The notes under the pieces were generated by a model. It saw only the letters and a list, made by a program, of their open reading frames with translations. It was not told the DNA's origin and searched no databases. The position numbers and the translations under genes are program-made. This document shows, piece by piece, positions 16,298 to 23,860 of a DNA stretch of 64,000 bases. Each line of letters begins with the position of its first letter. Position 1 is the first letter of the stretch. Origin of the DNA: an uncultured Bacilli bacterium (GTDB taxonomy: Bacteria > Bacillota_I > Bacilli_A > RF39 > UBA660); contig CALVRC010000004.1 of assembly GCA_944358445.1 (NCBI GenBank), forward strand, positions 1-64,000, in the 5' to 3' direction.

Positions 16298-16795
16298 GTG
16301 TTGGACATCGAGAGTGTGAATGGAATTTTAATTGCTCCAAATGGAACATTTAAGTCTTTTGGAATACATAGTGATGAAAGTGTACGTAAGTTAACAGCTA
16401 TTAATTTTCATGATAGTTCATTTAAAATGCAGATAGCTAATGATGTATGGTTTAAAAAATTACAAAAGGATTTAAATTTTAAATATACTAATGATACTAT
16501 TCATAGACAGGCAATGGACTGGGCATCTAAAGGAGTAATGACAATGATACATGCTGGAGTAAAAGGAATGGAAGCATATTGTGTTTTATCTCCTGCACAA
16601 ATATCTAAAGAACAAAAAGAATTATTAGAAAAAAATTATGTTAACTTAAAGAATCAAATTATAAAGAATAACGCTTATTTTGAAACTTATGTTTTTAGTG
16701 CAGATGAGGATTGTGTTTGCACTGGACCTTTATATGGTGAGGATTCATTTTATGATTTGTTTGAAGATTCTACTAAAAAAAATAAACATATTTAA
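16298..16795 (+). CDS. Conserved-looking soluble protein ahead of the Bce regulator
   Basis: Unrecognised 165-aa soluble protein, mixed alpha/beta, with no membrane segment. It starts ESVNGILIAPNGTFKSFGIHSDESVRK and contains DWASKGVMTMIHAGVKGMEAYCVLSPAQIS; the acidic C-terminus has two close Cys (EDCVCTG). A GTG start is set by GGAAAGAG about 8 bases upstream. An extended -10 (TGATAGAAT, 16267-16275) stands before it. Only about a dozen bases separate it from the response regulator, so it probably heads the Bce operon. Its role is unknown. Confidence 0.65.
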   Translation: MLDIESVNGILIAPNGTFKSFGIHSDESVRKLTAINFHDSSFKMQIANDVWFKKLQKDLNFKYTNDTIHRQAMDWASKGVMTMIHAGVKGMEAYCVLSPAQISKEQKELLEKNYVNLKNQIIKNNAYFETYVFSADEDCVCTGPLYGEDSFYDLFEDSTKKNKHI

Positions 16796-16807
16796 TAGGT
16801 GATGAGA

Positions 16808-17473
16808 ATGCAAAAGATACTTATTATTGAGGATGAAGTTAAGATTAGAGAAGAACTTGGTAATTTTTTGAAAAATAATGGTTATGATGTTTTTACTATT
16901 GATAATTTTGATAATACTTTGAAAGATATTTTAAGTAAAGATTCTGACTTGATTTTGATGGATGTTAATATTCCAGGAGTGAATGGAATGCATTTGTGCA
17001 GGGAGATTAGAAAAGAAGTAAAGACGCCAATTATTGTAGTTACTAGTAGAAATAGTGAGATGGATGAGTTAATATGTATGAATTATGGGGCGGATGATTT
17101 TATAACTAAGCCTTATAATTTGCAAATTTTACTCGCTCATATCGAAGCCGTTTTAAAAAGAAGTAAACCGGAGGTTAGTAATTTTCTAGAGTATATGGGA
17201 ATGAAAATTAATTTATCTAAAGGTGTTTTAGAATATGATGGTGATAGTATAGTTTTAACAAAAAATGAATTATCTATTTTAGCTTATCTTTTAGAAAATA
17301 GAGGTAAGGTTGTAAGCCGTGATGATTTAATGAGTTATTTATGGGATAGTGAAATGTTTGTTGACGATAATACTTTGACTGTGAATATTACAAGATTACG
17401 TAAAAAATTAGAGGAACTTGGATTTGAAAATGTTATTGAAACTAGAAGAGGCTGGGGTTATATAATATTATGA
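16808..17473 (+). CDS. OmpR-family response regulator (BceR-like)
   Basis: 222 aa. Receiver domain residues 1-115 with the acidic pair (IIEDE), phosphoacceptor Asp in LILMDVNIPG, conserved Ser/Thr (VVTSRN) and Lys (ITKPYN). A winged-helix DNA-binding domain follows (TVNITRLRKKLEELG, RRGWGYII). It overlaps its kinase gene by 4 bases, and the kinase is of the Bce/intramembrane type. It probably switches on the ABC genes downstream through the direct repeats at 18860-18875. ATG 16808 is fixed by AGGTGATG; GTG 16799 would remove that site. Confidence 0.93.
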   Translation: MQKILIIEDEVKIREELGNFLKNNGYDVFTIDNFDNTLKDILSKDSDLILMDVNIPGVNGMHLCREIRKEVKTPIIVVTSRNSEMDELICMNYGADDFITKPYNLQILLAHIEAVLKRSKPEVSNFLEYMGMKINLSKGVLEYDGDSIVLTKNELSILAYLLENRGKVVSRDDLMSYLWDSEMFVDDNTLTVNITRLRKKLEELGFENVIETRRGWGYIIL

Positions 17474-18516
17474 AATTTGGAGATTATTTAAAAGAAAAAA
17501 TTCCTTTGATTTGTGCTTATTTTAGTGTGCTTATTTTAATTTTAATTGTTTTACTTGCTTTTAATTTATATTATACTGGTATTATTATGATTATGTTTTT
17601 GCTTTTTGTTTTAGGTATTATTTTATTTTTTTATCAGTTTTATCAAAAAAAATTATTTTATGATAAGCTTTATATACTTTTGGGTGACTTGGATAATAAA
17701 GCCTTAATTCATGAGACAGTTGGTGAAGCTAGTTTTATAGATGGTAGGATTTTACTTGATATATTAAGAGAAACTGATAAATATAAGTTGGAGCAGATTA
17801 ATAAGTATAAATATATGCAGGAGGAATTTCAAGAGTTTATGGAGCTTTGGGTACATGAAATTAAAACACCTCTTGCTGCTATTAATTTAATTTGTGAGAA
17901 TAATAAAAGTAAGGTTACAAACAGTATAAATGAAGAGTCTTTAAAAATTGATGGGTTTATTGAAATGATTTTGTTTTATGCACGAAGTCAGATGCCAGAG
18001 AAGGATTATTTGATAAAAATGTGCAAGTTAACTGATATTGTTAATAAGGTGATTATTCGTAATAAAAATAGTTTTTTGGAAAAAAATATTCGTTTAGATA
18101 TGCGTGATTTAAATGTTTCTGTGAGAACGGATAGTAAATGGATGGAATTTATTATTAATCAGATTATTGTTAATAGTATTAAGTATACACAAGATAACCC
18201 GTTAATAGAGATATATTCAGTAAGTGATAAAGAAAGTGTTAGTTTGATTATTCGAGATAATGGAATAGGTATTAGTGCGAAGGATTTACCTAGAGTTTTT
18301 GAAAAAGGATTTACTGGTGAGAATGGCAGAAGTAAATATAATTCAACTGGTATGGGTCTTTATTTAGTTAAGAAGTTATGTTTAGCTTTAGGTAATAATG
18401 TTTTAATTGATAGTACTTTAGGTGTGGGAACAACAATTAAGATTGTGTTTCCGATTGGTTCTTTTACAGATAAGATGATAGGAGATGGAAATTATGGGAC
18501 TAAAAGTAAAGAGTAA
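17470..18516 (+). CDS. Intramembrane-sensing histidine kinase (BceS-like)
   Basis: 348 aa. Two membrane helices (residues 13-32 and 37-58) are joined by only a few external residues, so the kinase has almost no sensor domain. The H-box is WVHEIKTPLAA, the N-box NQIIVNSIKYT, and the G-boxes DNGIGIS and GMGLYLVKK. This layout is that of BceS/LiaS-type kinases that sense peptide antibiotics through their partner ABC transporter, encoded 400 bp downstream. It autophosphorylates and passes phosphate to the overlapping regulator (ATGA overlap). Confidence 0.93.
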   Translation: MKFGDYLKEKIPLICAYFSVLILILIVLLAFNLYYTGIIMIMFLLFVLGIILFFYQFYQKKLFYDKLYILLGDLDNKALIHETVGEASFIDGRILLDILRETDKYKLEQINKYKYMQEEFQEFMELWVHEIKTPLAAINLICENNKSKVTNSINEESLKIDGFIEMILFYARSQMPEKDYLIKMCKLTDIVNKVIIRNKNSFLEKNIRLDMRDLNVSVRTDSKWMEFIINQIIVNSIKYTQDNPLIEIYSVSDKESVSLIIRDNGIGISAKDLPRVFEKGFTGENGRSKYNSTGMGLYLVKKLCLALGNNVLIDSTLGVGTTIKIVFPIGSFTDKMIGDGNYGTKSKE

Positions 18517-18838
18517 TAGAAATGAAAATGATCCATTAACTTTTAAGGTTGATGATATGGATTTTGTTTTTTCTTTTGATAATATAGATAAAAAGGTAAA
18601 GTTAAATGAAAAGAGTGCAATTTTACTTGAGGAAGCTATTTTAGGAGGAAATACACTTTCTAAAAGTAAGAAAAAGATCGTGGCTGGAGATTATGAAGTA
18701 AAACTTAATTCTAGTGAAGATGTTAATAATCTTTGGTTAAGCTCTTTTGATAAGTTAATAGAGTATAAGTTAATTGAAAAAGATGGCAAAAATTATGTTG
18801 TTACTTCTAAAGGCACGGAACATTATAAAACTCTTTAA
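18494..18838 (+). CDS. Small protein within the Bce locus, possible winged helix
   Basis: Unrecognised 114-aa soluble protein. Its first half is acidic and strand-like (FKVDDMDFVFSFDN). The second half reads like a winged helix, ending with a beta hairpin (YKLIEKDGKNYVVTSKGTEHY). It overlaps the end of the kinase gene and is followed by a terminator, so it is the last gene of the regulatory transcript. ATG 18494 is preferred, because AGGAG lies 9 bases before it while the upstream ATG at 18485 abuts that site. Such an extra gene is not part of the standard Bce set. Confidence 0.6.
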   Translation: MGLKVKSNRNENDPLTFKVDDMDFVFSFDNIDKKVKLNEKSAILLEEAILGGNTLSKSKKKIVAGDYEVKLNSSEDVNNLWLSSFDKLIEYKLIEKDGKNYVVTSKGTEHYKTL

Positions 18839-18847
18839 GGAGTTTTT
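18827..18847 (+). terminator. Terminator of the Bce regulatory transcript
   Basis: AAAACTC pairs with GAGTTTT (7 bp, 6-base loop containing the stop codon); Ts follow. Confidence 0.8.
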
Positions 18848-18849
18848 TT

Positions 18850-18913
18850 CTTACGAAAGTGTAAGAATTTGTAAGGTTAATAAATTGTTATATAAAAGAT
18901 ATGTGAGTATAAT
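18850..18913 (+). promoter_or_regulatory. BceR-type operator and promoter of the ABC genes
   Basis: TGTAAG occurs at 18860-18865 and again at 18870-18875, exactly 10 bp apart, the spacing bound by OmpR-type dimers. CTTAC at 18850-18854 also makes an inverted pair with the first copy. TTGTTA (18885-18890), 17-bp spacer and TATAAT (18908-18913) follow, with the operator about 10 bp upstream of -35 as expected for an activator. Confidence 0.72.
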
Positions 18914-18933
18914 TAGTGGCAGAGGTGAGGAAA

Positions 18934-19701
18934 ATGGATAAAATTTTGAAAGTGGCAAATGTAGAAAAATATTATGGAAATCGCTCTAATTTAACTAAAG
19001 CGATAGATAATATTTCGTTTGATGTTTTAGAAGGAGAATTTGTTGGAATTATGGGAGCTTCTGGCTCTGGTAAAACTACTTTGTTAAACTGCATTTCAAC
19101 AATTGACAAGGTAACAAGTGGTCATATTTTGATTAATGGGACTGATGTTACTGAACTTAAGGGTGATAAGTTAAATAAATTTAGAAGAGAAGATCTAGGT
19201 TTTATTTTTCAAGATTTTAACTTACTTGATACTTTAACTGGTTATGAGAATATTGCTTTAGCTTTAACTATTCAGGGAAGAAAACCAAAAGAGATTGATG
19301 ATAAGATTAAAGAAGTAGCTAAAACACTTAATATTACACATGTTTTAAATAAATATCCTTATCAAATGAGTGGTGGTGAAAAACAAAGAGTCGCTTCTGC
19401 TAGAGCAATTATTACGAATCCTAAGCTTATTTTAGCTGATGAGCCAACGGGAGCTTTGGATAGTAAAAGTAGTAGAATGCTCTTAGAAAAATTAGGAGAA
19501 CTTAATAAGAATTTAAAAGCGACAATTTTGATGGTTACTCATGATGCTTTTACAGCTAGTTACTGCTCTAAAATATATTTTATTAAAGACGGTAAAATAT
19601 TTAATGAGCTTACTCGTGGTGATGATTCTAGAAAAGAGTTCTTTGATAGAATTATTGATGTTGTGACATTACTTGGAGGGGATATGAATGATGCTCTTTA
19701 A
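18934..19701 (+). CDS. BceA-like ABC transporter ATPase
   Basis: 255 aa, MacB/BceA class. Walker A is GASGSGKTT, Q-loop FIFQDFNLLDTLT, signature MSGGEKQR, Walker B LILADEP and the H-loop THD. It pairs with the FtsX-type permease that it overlaps by 14 bases. Together with the kinase and regulator it makes a complete peptide-antibiotic detection and resistance module; bacitracin-like or lantibiotic peptides are the family ligands, and the actual one is unknown. GAGGTGAGG just before ATG 18934 fixes the start; the GTG at 18916 is upstream of that site. Confidence 0.95.
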   Translation: MDKILKVANVEKYYGNRSNLTKAIDNISFDVLEGEFVGIMGASGSGKTTLLNCISTIDKVTSGHILINGTDVTELKGDKLNKFRREDLGFIFQDFNLLDTLTGYENIALALTIQGRKPKEIDDKIKEVAKTLNITHVLNKYPYQMSGGEKQRVASARAIITNPKLILADEPTGALDSKSSRMLLEKLGELNKNLKATILMVTHDAFTASYCSKIYFIKDGKIFNELTRGDDSRKEFFDRIIDVVTLLGGDMNDAL

Positions 19702-21673
19702 GTTATCTATTAAAAACATCAAAAAAAGTTTTAAGGATTATGCAATATATTTCTTAACTTTGGTGCTTGGTGTAGCTATCTTTTATGTGTTTAATGCACT
19801 TGATAGTCAAGAAGCTATGTTACAACTTACGGAAACTGAAAAAGAAATTATTTCGCTCATGAATGAATTTTTAAGTGGGGTTTCTATTTTAGTTGCGGTT
19901 ATTTTAGGTTTTTTAATTATTTATGCAAGTAGGTTTTTGGTTAAAAGAAGGAAAAAGGAGTTTGGTATTTATCTTACTCTAGGTATGGGTAAGAGACAAG
20001 TTTCAAAAATTCTTTTAATGGAAACATTGATAATTGGATTTATTTCACTTGCTGTGGGTCTTGGTCTTGGAATTATTGCCTCACAATTTATGAGTATTGT
20101 GGTAGCTAAATTATTCGAAGCTGACATGTCTCGGTTTGAGTTTGTCTTTTCACAGACTGCTATGCTTAAGACTGTGATGTATTATGCGATTATTTATTTA
20201 ATAGTTATGGTATTTAATGTGTTTGCGGTTACTAAATATAAACTAATTGATTTACTTAATGCGGCTAAAAAAGGTGAAAAGATTAAGACACGTAATTTGA
20301 CTATTTCTTTGATATTATTTATTATTTCAGTAGGAATACTAGGATTTGCTTATTATTTAGCTACGCAAAGACTTGATAGTTTAGATTTATTTGGACTTTC
20401 TATATTACTTGGAATTATTGGAACATTTTTGTTATTTTTCTCTATGTCAGGATTTATTTTGAAGTTAGTTCAAAGTAATAAGAAGTTATATTTAAAAGGG
20501 TTAAATATATTTACTTTAAGACAGATAAACAGTAAGGTTAATACAACTGTATTTTCTATGAGTATTATTTGTTTACTTTTATTTTTTACAATTACAATTT
20601 TTTCATCAGCTTGGAGTATTAATGTAAGTTTAAAAAATGATTTAGTTTATGGAACACCAGCCGATATAGTTATTGCATCTTATGCGGAAGAGACTAAAGA
20701 TGTCAAGATGGATATTTTAGATAAAGTTGGATATAGTACTGATAACTTTAGTGGATATGCCAGAGGCAATACTTATGGATTTGAAAGTGTGACAGTGGGT
20801 AGTTTACTTACTCCAATATTAGATGATGTTTTAAAAAGTTATCCTTATTTGATGGTAGATAGTTATTTGCCAGTTATGAAAATATCAGATTATAATAAGT
20901 TTGCTTCATTTTATGGAAGAGATACTTACAGTTTAAATGATGATGAGTTTATTTTAGTTGCAGATTATCCCGGGATGATAGAATATGAAAATATGGCTTT
21001 GGAAAAAGGCGTGACCATTAAAATTGGTGATAAAGAGTATCACAATAAATATGATGAATGCAAGGAAGGTTTATTACAGATGAGTGGTAATAAAACTAAT
21101 ACTGGTATTGTAGTGGTACCTGATAATGTAGATATTAGTTCAAATGAGACAATTCGAAGTTATTTGGCAGCAAATTATAAAGGTGATAAAAATAAGGCTG
21201 AAGAAAATTTAAGAGAATATATGGATGAGATAAATTCTAATGGGGCAGTAGCTGATACAAAATTAGATATTTATACAGCAAGTACGGGTTTAAGGGCCAT
21301 TATGATATTTATCGGTCTATATTTGGGAGTTATATTTTTAATTTCCTCAGCAGCTATACTTGCTTTAAAAGAATTATCTGATAGTAGTGATAATAAGGAA
21401 AAATATCAGATGTTAAGGCGTATTGGTGTAGATGATAAAAAATTAAATAGAGCTTTATTTACACAAATATTTATATTCTTTATGTTCCCACTTGTAATTG
21501 CTATTATTCACTCAATATTTGGCATAATGTGTGCGAATACGATTATGGAAAGTATGAGTGTGACTAGTAATATGACTTCAATACTTACCACCGCATTACT
21601 TATTGTTGTTATATATGGAGGATATTTTATAGTTACTTATACAACAAGTAAGCGAATTATAAATGAAAAATAA
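19688..21673 (+). CDS. BceB-like ABC permease with large extracellular domain
   Basis: 661 aa, near the 640-660 of BceB-type permeases. It has ten membrane helices in two FtsX-type groups (residues about 15-300 and 545-655), and an extracellular domain of about 200 residues between helices 7 and 8 (about 315-525). That domain is the hallmark of the family and contacts the target lipid-peptide complex. The segment YASRFLVKRRKKEFGIYLTLGM is the conserved cytoplasmic FtsX motif. The gene overlaps the ATPase gene and ends in a strong terminator. Confidence 0.95.
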   Translation: MMLFKLSIKNIKKSFKDYAIYFLTLVLGVAIFYVFNALDSQEAMLQLTETEKEIISLMNEFLSGVSILVAVILGFLIIYASRFLVKRRKKEFGIYLTLGMGKRQVSKILLMETLIIGFISLAVGLGLGIIASQFMSIVVAKLFEADMSRFEFVFSQTAMLKTVMYYAIIYLIVMVFNVFAVTKYKLIDLLNAAKKGEKIKTRNLTISLILFIISVGILGFAYYLATQRLDSLDLFGLSILLGIIGTFLLFFSMSGFILKLVQSNKKLYLKGLNIFTLRQINSKVNTTVFSMSIICLLLFFTITIFSSAWSINVSLKNDLVYGTPADIVIASYAEETKDVKMDILDKVGYSTDNFSGYARGNTYGFESVTVGSLLTPILDDVLKSYPYLMVDSYLPVMKISDYNKFASFYGRDTYSLNDDEFILVADYPGMIEYENMALEKGVTIKIGDKEYHNKYDECKEGLLQMSGNKTNTGIVVVPDNVDISSNETIRSYLAANYKGDKNKAEENLREYMDEINSNGAVADTKLDIYTASTGLRAIMIFIGLYLGVIFLISSAAILALKELSDSSDNKEKYQMLRRIGVDDKKLNRALFTQIFIFFMFPLVIAIIHSIFGIMCANTIMESMSVTSNMTSILTTALLIVVIYGGYFIVTYTTSKRIINEK

Positions 21674-21697
21674 TCAGAGTTATCTGGTTATTTTTTT
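21669..21697 (+). terminator. Terminator of the Bce ABC operon
   Basis: A 10-bp stem (21669-21678 with 21683-21692, one G-U pair) around a 4-base loop is followed by seven Ts. Confidence 0.85.
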
Positions 21698-21704
21698 CAT
21701 AAAT

Positions 21705-21753
21705 AAAAGGAAATGTTAATTTTTTGTCGTATGTTATATATAGGTGATGATAT
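21705..21753 (+). repeat. Leader copy 1 of a triplicated cassette
   Basis: An AAAAGGAAATGTT block, a T-rich stretch, TATGTTATATATAGG and TGATGATAT. Nearly the same sequence recurs at 22658 and 23620, each time directly before a start codon. It carries the ribosome site AGGTGATG. Confidence 0.8.
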
Positions 21754-22629
21754 ATGCAAGAACTGGTGATTCAAGAAAAAATGGAAAATTTAATTTATGA
21801 AGTAAGGGGAAAACAAGTGATGTTAGATAGAGATTTAGCCAGACTTTATGAATGTGCAAATGGTACTAAAGATATTAATAAGGCAGTAAAGAGAAACATT
21901 GATAGGTTTCCAGAAGGTTTTATGTTTCAATTGACTGAAGAAGAATTTAATATTTTGAGGTTCCAAAGTGGAACCTCAAAAGTGCAAGGTGGGCGTAGAT
22001 ATAAACCTTATGTTTTTACTGAACAAGGTGTGGCTATGCTTTCTAGTGTACTTCATTCTAAAACAGCGATTCAGGTAAGTATCAAAATAATGAATGCTTT
22101 TGCAGCTATGCGTAAATATATTTCTTCTAATTTGATAGAACAAAAATATATAAATGAATTAGTATTAGAAGATTATGATAAGATTAAAGTTTTAGAAAAT
22201 TCTTTTCAAAAGCTAGAAGAAAAGAAAAAAGTTAATGAAATATATTTTGATGGACAAATATATGATGCTTACTTTAAGATTCAAGAAATATTTAAAGAAG
22301 CTAAAAAAGAGATAATTATAATAGATGGGTATGCGGATAATACAATTTTAGATATAATTAAAAGATTAAAAATTAATGTAACTATTATAACCAAACCCAA
22401 TAATTTACTTACAAAACAAGATATTTTAAAATATAATAGACAATATCATAATTTAAAGGTTGTGTATAATAATACATTTCACGATAGATATTTTATATTA
22501 GATGGTAAAACTGTTTATCACTGTGGGTCAAGTATAAATAGAATAGGTTATAAAACATTTTCTATTACTTTAATTGGTGATATGGATGTGTGTAAAATAT
22601 TAATAAATAGAGTAAAGAAGATTATATAA
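21754..22629 (+). CDS. ORF6N-domain DNA-binding protein with PLD-like C-terminus, copy 1
   Basis: 291 aa. Residues 1-115 are an ORF6N (KilA-N-related) domain, a phage- and mobile-element-type DNA-binding module; the signature GGRRYKPYVFTEQGVAMLSSVL is clear. A coiled linker follows (about 120-165). The last 130 residues look like a phospholipase D-like domain with HDRYFILD, an HxK-x4-D motif in which Lys is Arg, and YHCGSSINRIG; catalysis is therefore doubtful. The gene is 953 bp upstream of a second copy that shares the leader, first 20 codons, C-terminal half and terminator, but has a different DNA-recognition core. A perfect 13-bp-arm palindrome lies inside the ORF6N part. Confidence 0.85.
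   Translation: MQELVIQEKMENLIYEVRGKQVMLDRDLARLYECANGTKDINKAVKRNIDRFPEGFMFQLTEEEFNILRFQSGTSKVQGGRRYKPYVFTEQGVAMLSSVLHSKTAIQVSIKIMNAFAAMRKYISSNLIEQKYINELVLEDYDKIKVLENSFQKLEEKKKVNEIYFDGQIYDAYFKIQEIFKEAKKEIIIIDGYADNTILDIIKRLKINVTIITKPNNLLTKQDILKYNRQYHNLKVVYNNTFHDRYFILDGKTVYHCGSSINRIGYKTFSITLIGDMDVCKILINRVKKII
21953..21981. repeat. Perfect intragenic palindrome, copy 1
   Basis: Arms of 13 bp (21953-21965 and 21969-21981) around a 3-base loop, with the core TTGAGGTTCCA, inside the ORF6N coding sequence at codon 68. It has its counterpart at 22900-22928 in the second gene. Confidence 0.9.
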
Positions 22630-22630
22630 G

Positions 22631-22657
22631 CTAAAAATAAAGTATTTTTTAGTTTTT
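22631..22657 (+). terminator. Terminator of ORF6N copy 1
   Basis: CTAAAAA pairs with TTTTTAG and is followed by five Ts; the same element ends copy 2. Confidence 0.65.
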
Positions 22658-22706
22658 AAAAGGAAATGTTATTTTTTTATCGTATGTTATATATAGGTGA
22701 TGATAT
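22658..22706 (+). repeat. Leader copy 2 of a triplicated cassette
   Basis: Same block as at 21705, differing in only a few T-tract bases, directly before the second ORF6N gene. Confidence 0.8.
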
Positions 22707-23582
22707 ATGCAAGAACTGGTGATTCAAGAAAAAATAGAAAATTTAATTTATGAAATAAGAGGCATACAGGTAATGGTTGATAGAGATTTAGCAAAGCTTT
22801 ATAACGTTGAAACAAAGCGAATTAATGAAGCTGTAAAAAATAATATCAATAAATTTCCAGAAAGATTTAGTTTTCTTTTAACTGATGCAGAAATGATGAA
22901 CTTGAGGTCGAGATTTTCGACCTCAAGTGTAAGTACTCACGGTGGACGTAGATATGCCGTGAGAGTTTTTACAGAACAAGGTGTGGCAATGCTTGCAACT
23001 ATATTAAAATCTAAGACAGCTATTCAAGTTAGTATTGCTATTATGGATGCTTTTGTAGCTATGAGAAAATATATTTCTTCTAATTTGATAGAACAAAAAT
23101 ATATAAATAATATGGTGCTTGAGCATGATTCTCAAATCAAACTATTACAAAGTACATTTGATAAATTGGAAGAAAAGAAAAAAGTAAATGAAATATATTT
23201 TGATGGACAAATTTATGATGCTTATTTTAAGATTCAAGAAATATTTAAGGAGGCTAAAAAAGATTTAATTATAATAGATGGTTATGCGGATAATACAATT
23301 TTAGATATAATTAAAAGGTTGAAAGTTAATGTTATTATTGTAACTAAACCAAATAATTTACTTACCAAACAAGATGTATTTAAATATAATAAACAATATA
23401 ATAATTTAAAGGTTGTGTATAATAATACATTTCACGATAGATATTTTATATTAGATGGTAAAATTGTTTATCACTGTGGGTCAAGTATAAATAGAATAGG
23501 TTATAAAACATTTTCTATTACTTTAATTAGCGATATGGATGTGTGTAAAATATTAATAAATAGAGTAAAGCTGATTATGTAA
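22707..23582 (+). CDS. ORF6N-domain DNA-binding protein with PLD-like C-terminus, copy 2
   Basis: 291 aa, same architecture as copy 1: ORF6N domain (GGRRYAVRVFTEQGVAMLATIL), coiled linker and a PLD-like end with HDRYFILD. From about residue 115 to the end it is nearly identical to copy 1 at the DNA level, as are the leader and first codons. Residues about 25-100, which carry the DNA-recognition surface, differ at most positions. This mosaic pattern points to recombination that swaps the recognition core. A palindrome with 12-bp arms occupies the equivalent codons (22900-22928). Confidence 0.85.
   Translation: MQELVIQEKIENLIYEIRGIQVMVDRDLAKLYNVETKRINEAVKNNINKFPERFSFLLTDAEMMNLRSRFSTSSVSTHGGRRYAVRVFTEQGVAMLATILKSKTAIQVSIAIMDAFVAMRKYISSNLIEQKYINNMVLEHDSQIKLLQSTFDKLEEKKKVNEIYFDGQIYDAYFKIQEIFKEAKKDLIIIDGYADNTILDIIKRLKVNVIIVTKPNNLLTKQDVFKYNKQYNNLKVVYNNTFHDRYFILDGKIVYHCGSSINRIGYKTFSITLISDMDVCKILINRVKLIM
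22900..22928. repeat. Perfect intragenic palindrome, copy 2
   Basis: Arms of 12 bp (22900-22911 and 22917-22928) around a 5-base loop, with outer TTGAGGT as in copy 1 but inner CGA/TCG in place of TCCA/TGGA. Both arms change together, keeping perfect pairing. Confidence 0.9.
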
Positions 23583-23583
23583 G

Positions 23584-23612
23584 CTAAAAATAAAGTATTT
23601 TTTAGTTTTTTT
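23584..23612 (+). terminator. Terminator of ORF6N copy 2
   Basis: CTAAAAA pairs with TTTTTAG, followed by a T-tract, as after copy 1. Confidence 0.65.
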
Positions 23613-23619
23613 GTATTTA

Positions 23620-23667
23620 AAAAAGGAAATATTATATTTTTATTGTATGTTATATATAGGTGATGAT
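23620..23667 (+). repeat. Leader copy 3 of a triplicated cassette
   Basis: Third copy of the leader (AAAAAGGAAATATT, then TATGTTATATATAGGTGATGAT). Here it stands before a short unrelated reading frame instead of an ORF6N gene. Confidence 0.75.
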
Positions 23668-23811
23668 ATGCGATTAATAAAGTCTAACTCATTTTTAAAG
23701 ATATTTTTACCTAATTTAGCTATTAGTTATAAGAAGGTTAATGGAAAGTTAAATATTAGTGGATTTTATAAGAAAGTAGAGTTAAAAATGAGTAAAAAGT
23801 TTGATTTATAA
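23668..23811 (+). CDS. Short basic protein behind the third cassette leader
   Basis: 47 aa, starting MRLIKSNSFLKIFLPNLAISYKKVNG and ending in a Lys-rich tail. It begins at the ATG that follows the third copy of the ORF6N leader (AGGTGATGAT), so it has a good ribosome site. It shows no ORF6N or PLD similarity. It may be a true small gene, or a short frame exposed where a third cassette was lost. The -35 of the deoD promoter lies in its last codons. Confidence 0.45.
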   Translation: MRLIKSNSFLKIFLPNLAISYKKVNGKLNISGFYKKVELKMSKKFDL

Positions 23812-23829
23812 ATAGGGGTTTGTTATAAT
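23801..23829 (+). promoter_or_regulatory. Promoter of deoD
   Basis: TTGATT (23801-23806), 17-bp spacer, TATAAT (23824-23829), partly inside the preceding short frame. Confidence 0.85.
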
Positions 23830-23860
23830 TTATTTAGGGTAGAAATGGAGAGTGAATATT

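Noticed and set aside
22500-23600. Idea that the ORF6N pair is an assembly duplication
   Set aside because: The recognition cores differ at most positions and the palindromes differ in a paired way, so these are two real copies.
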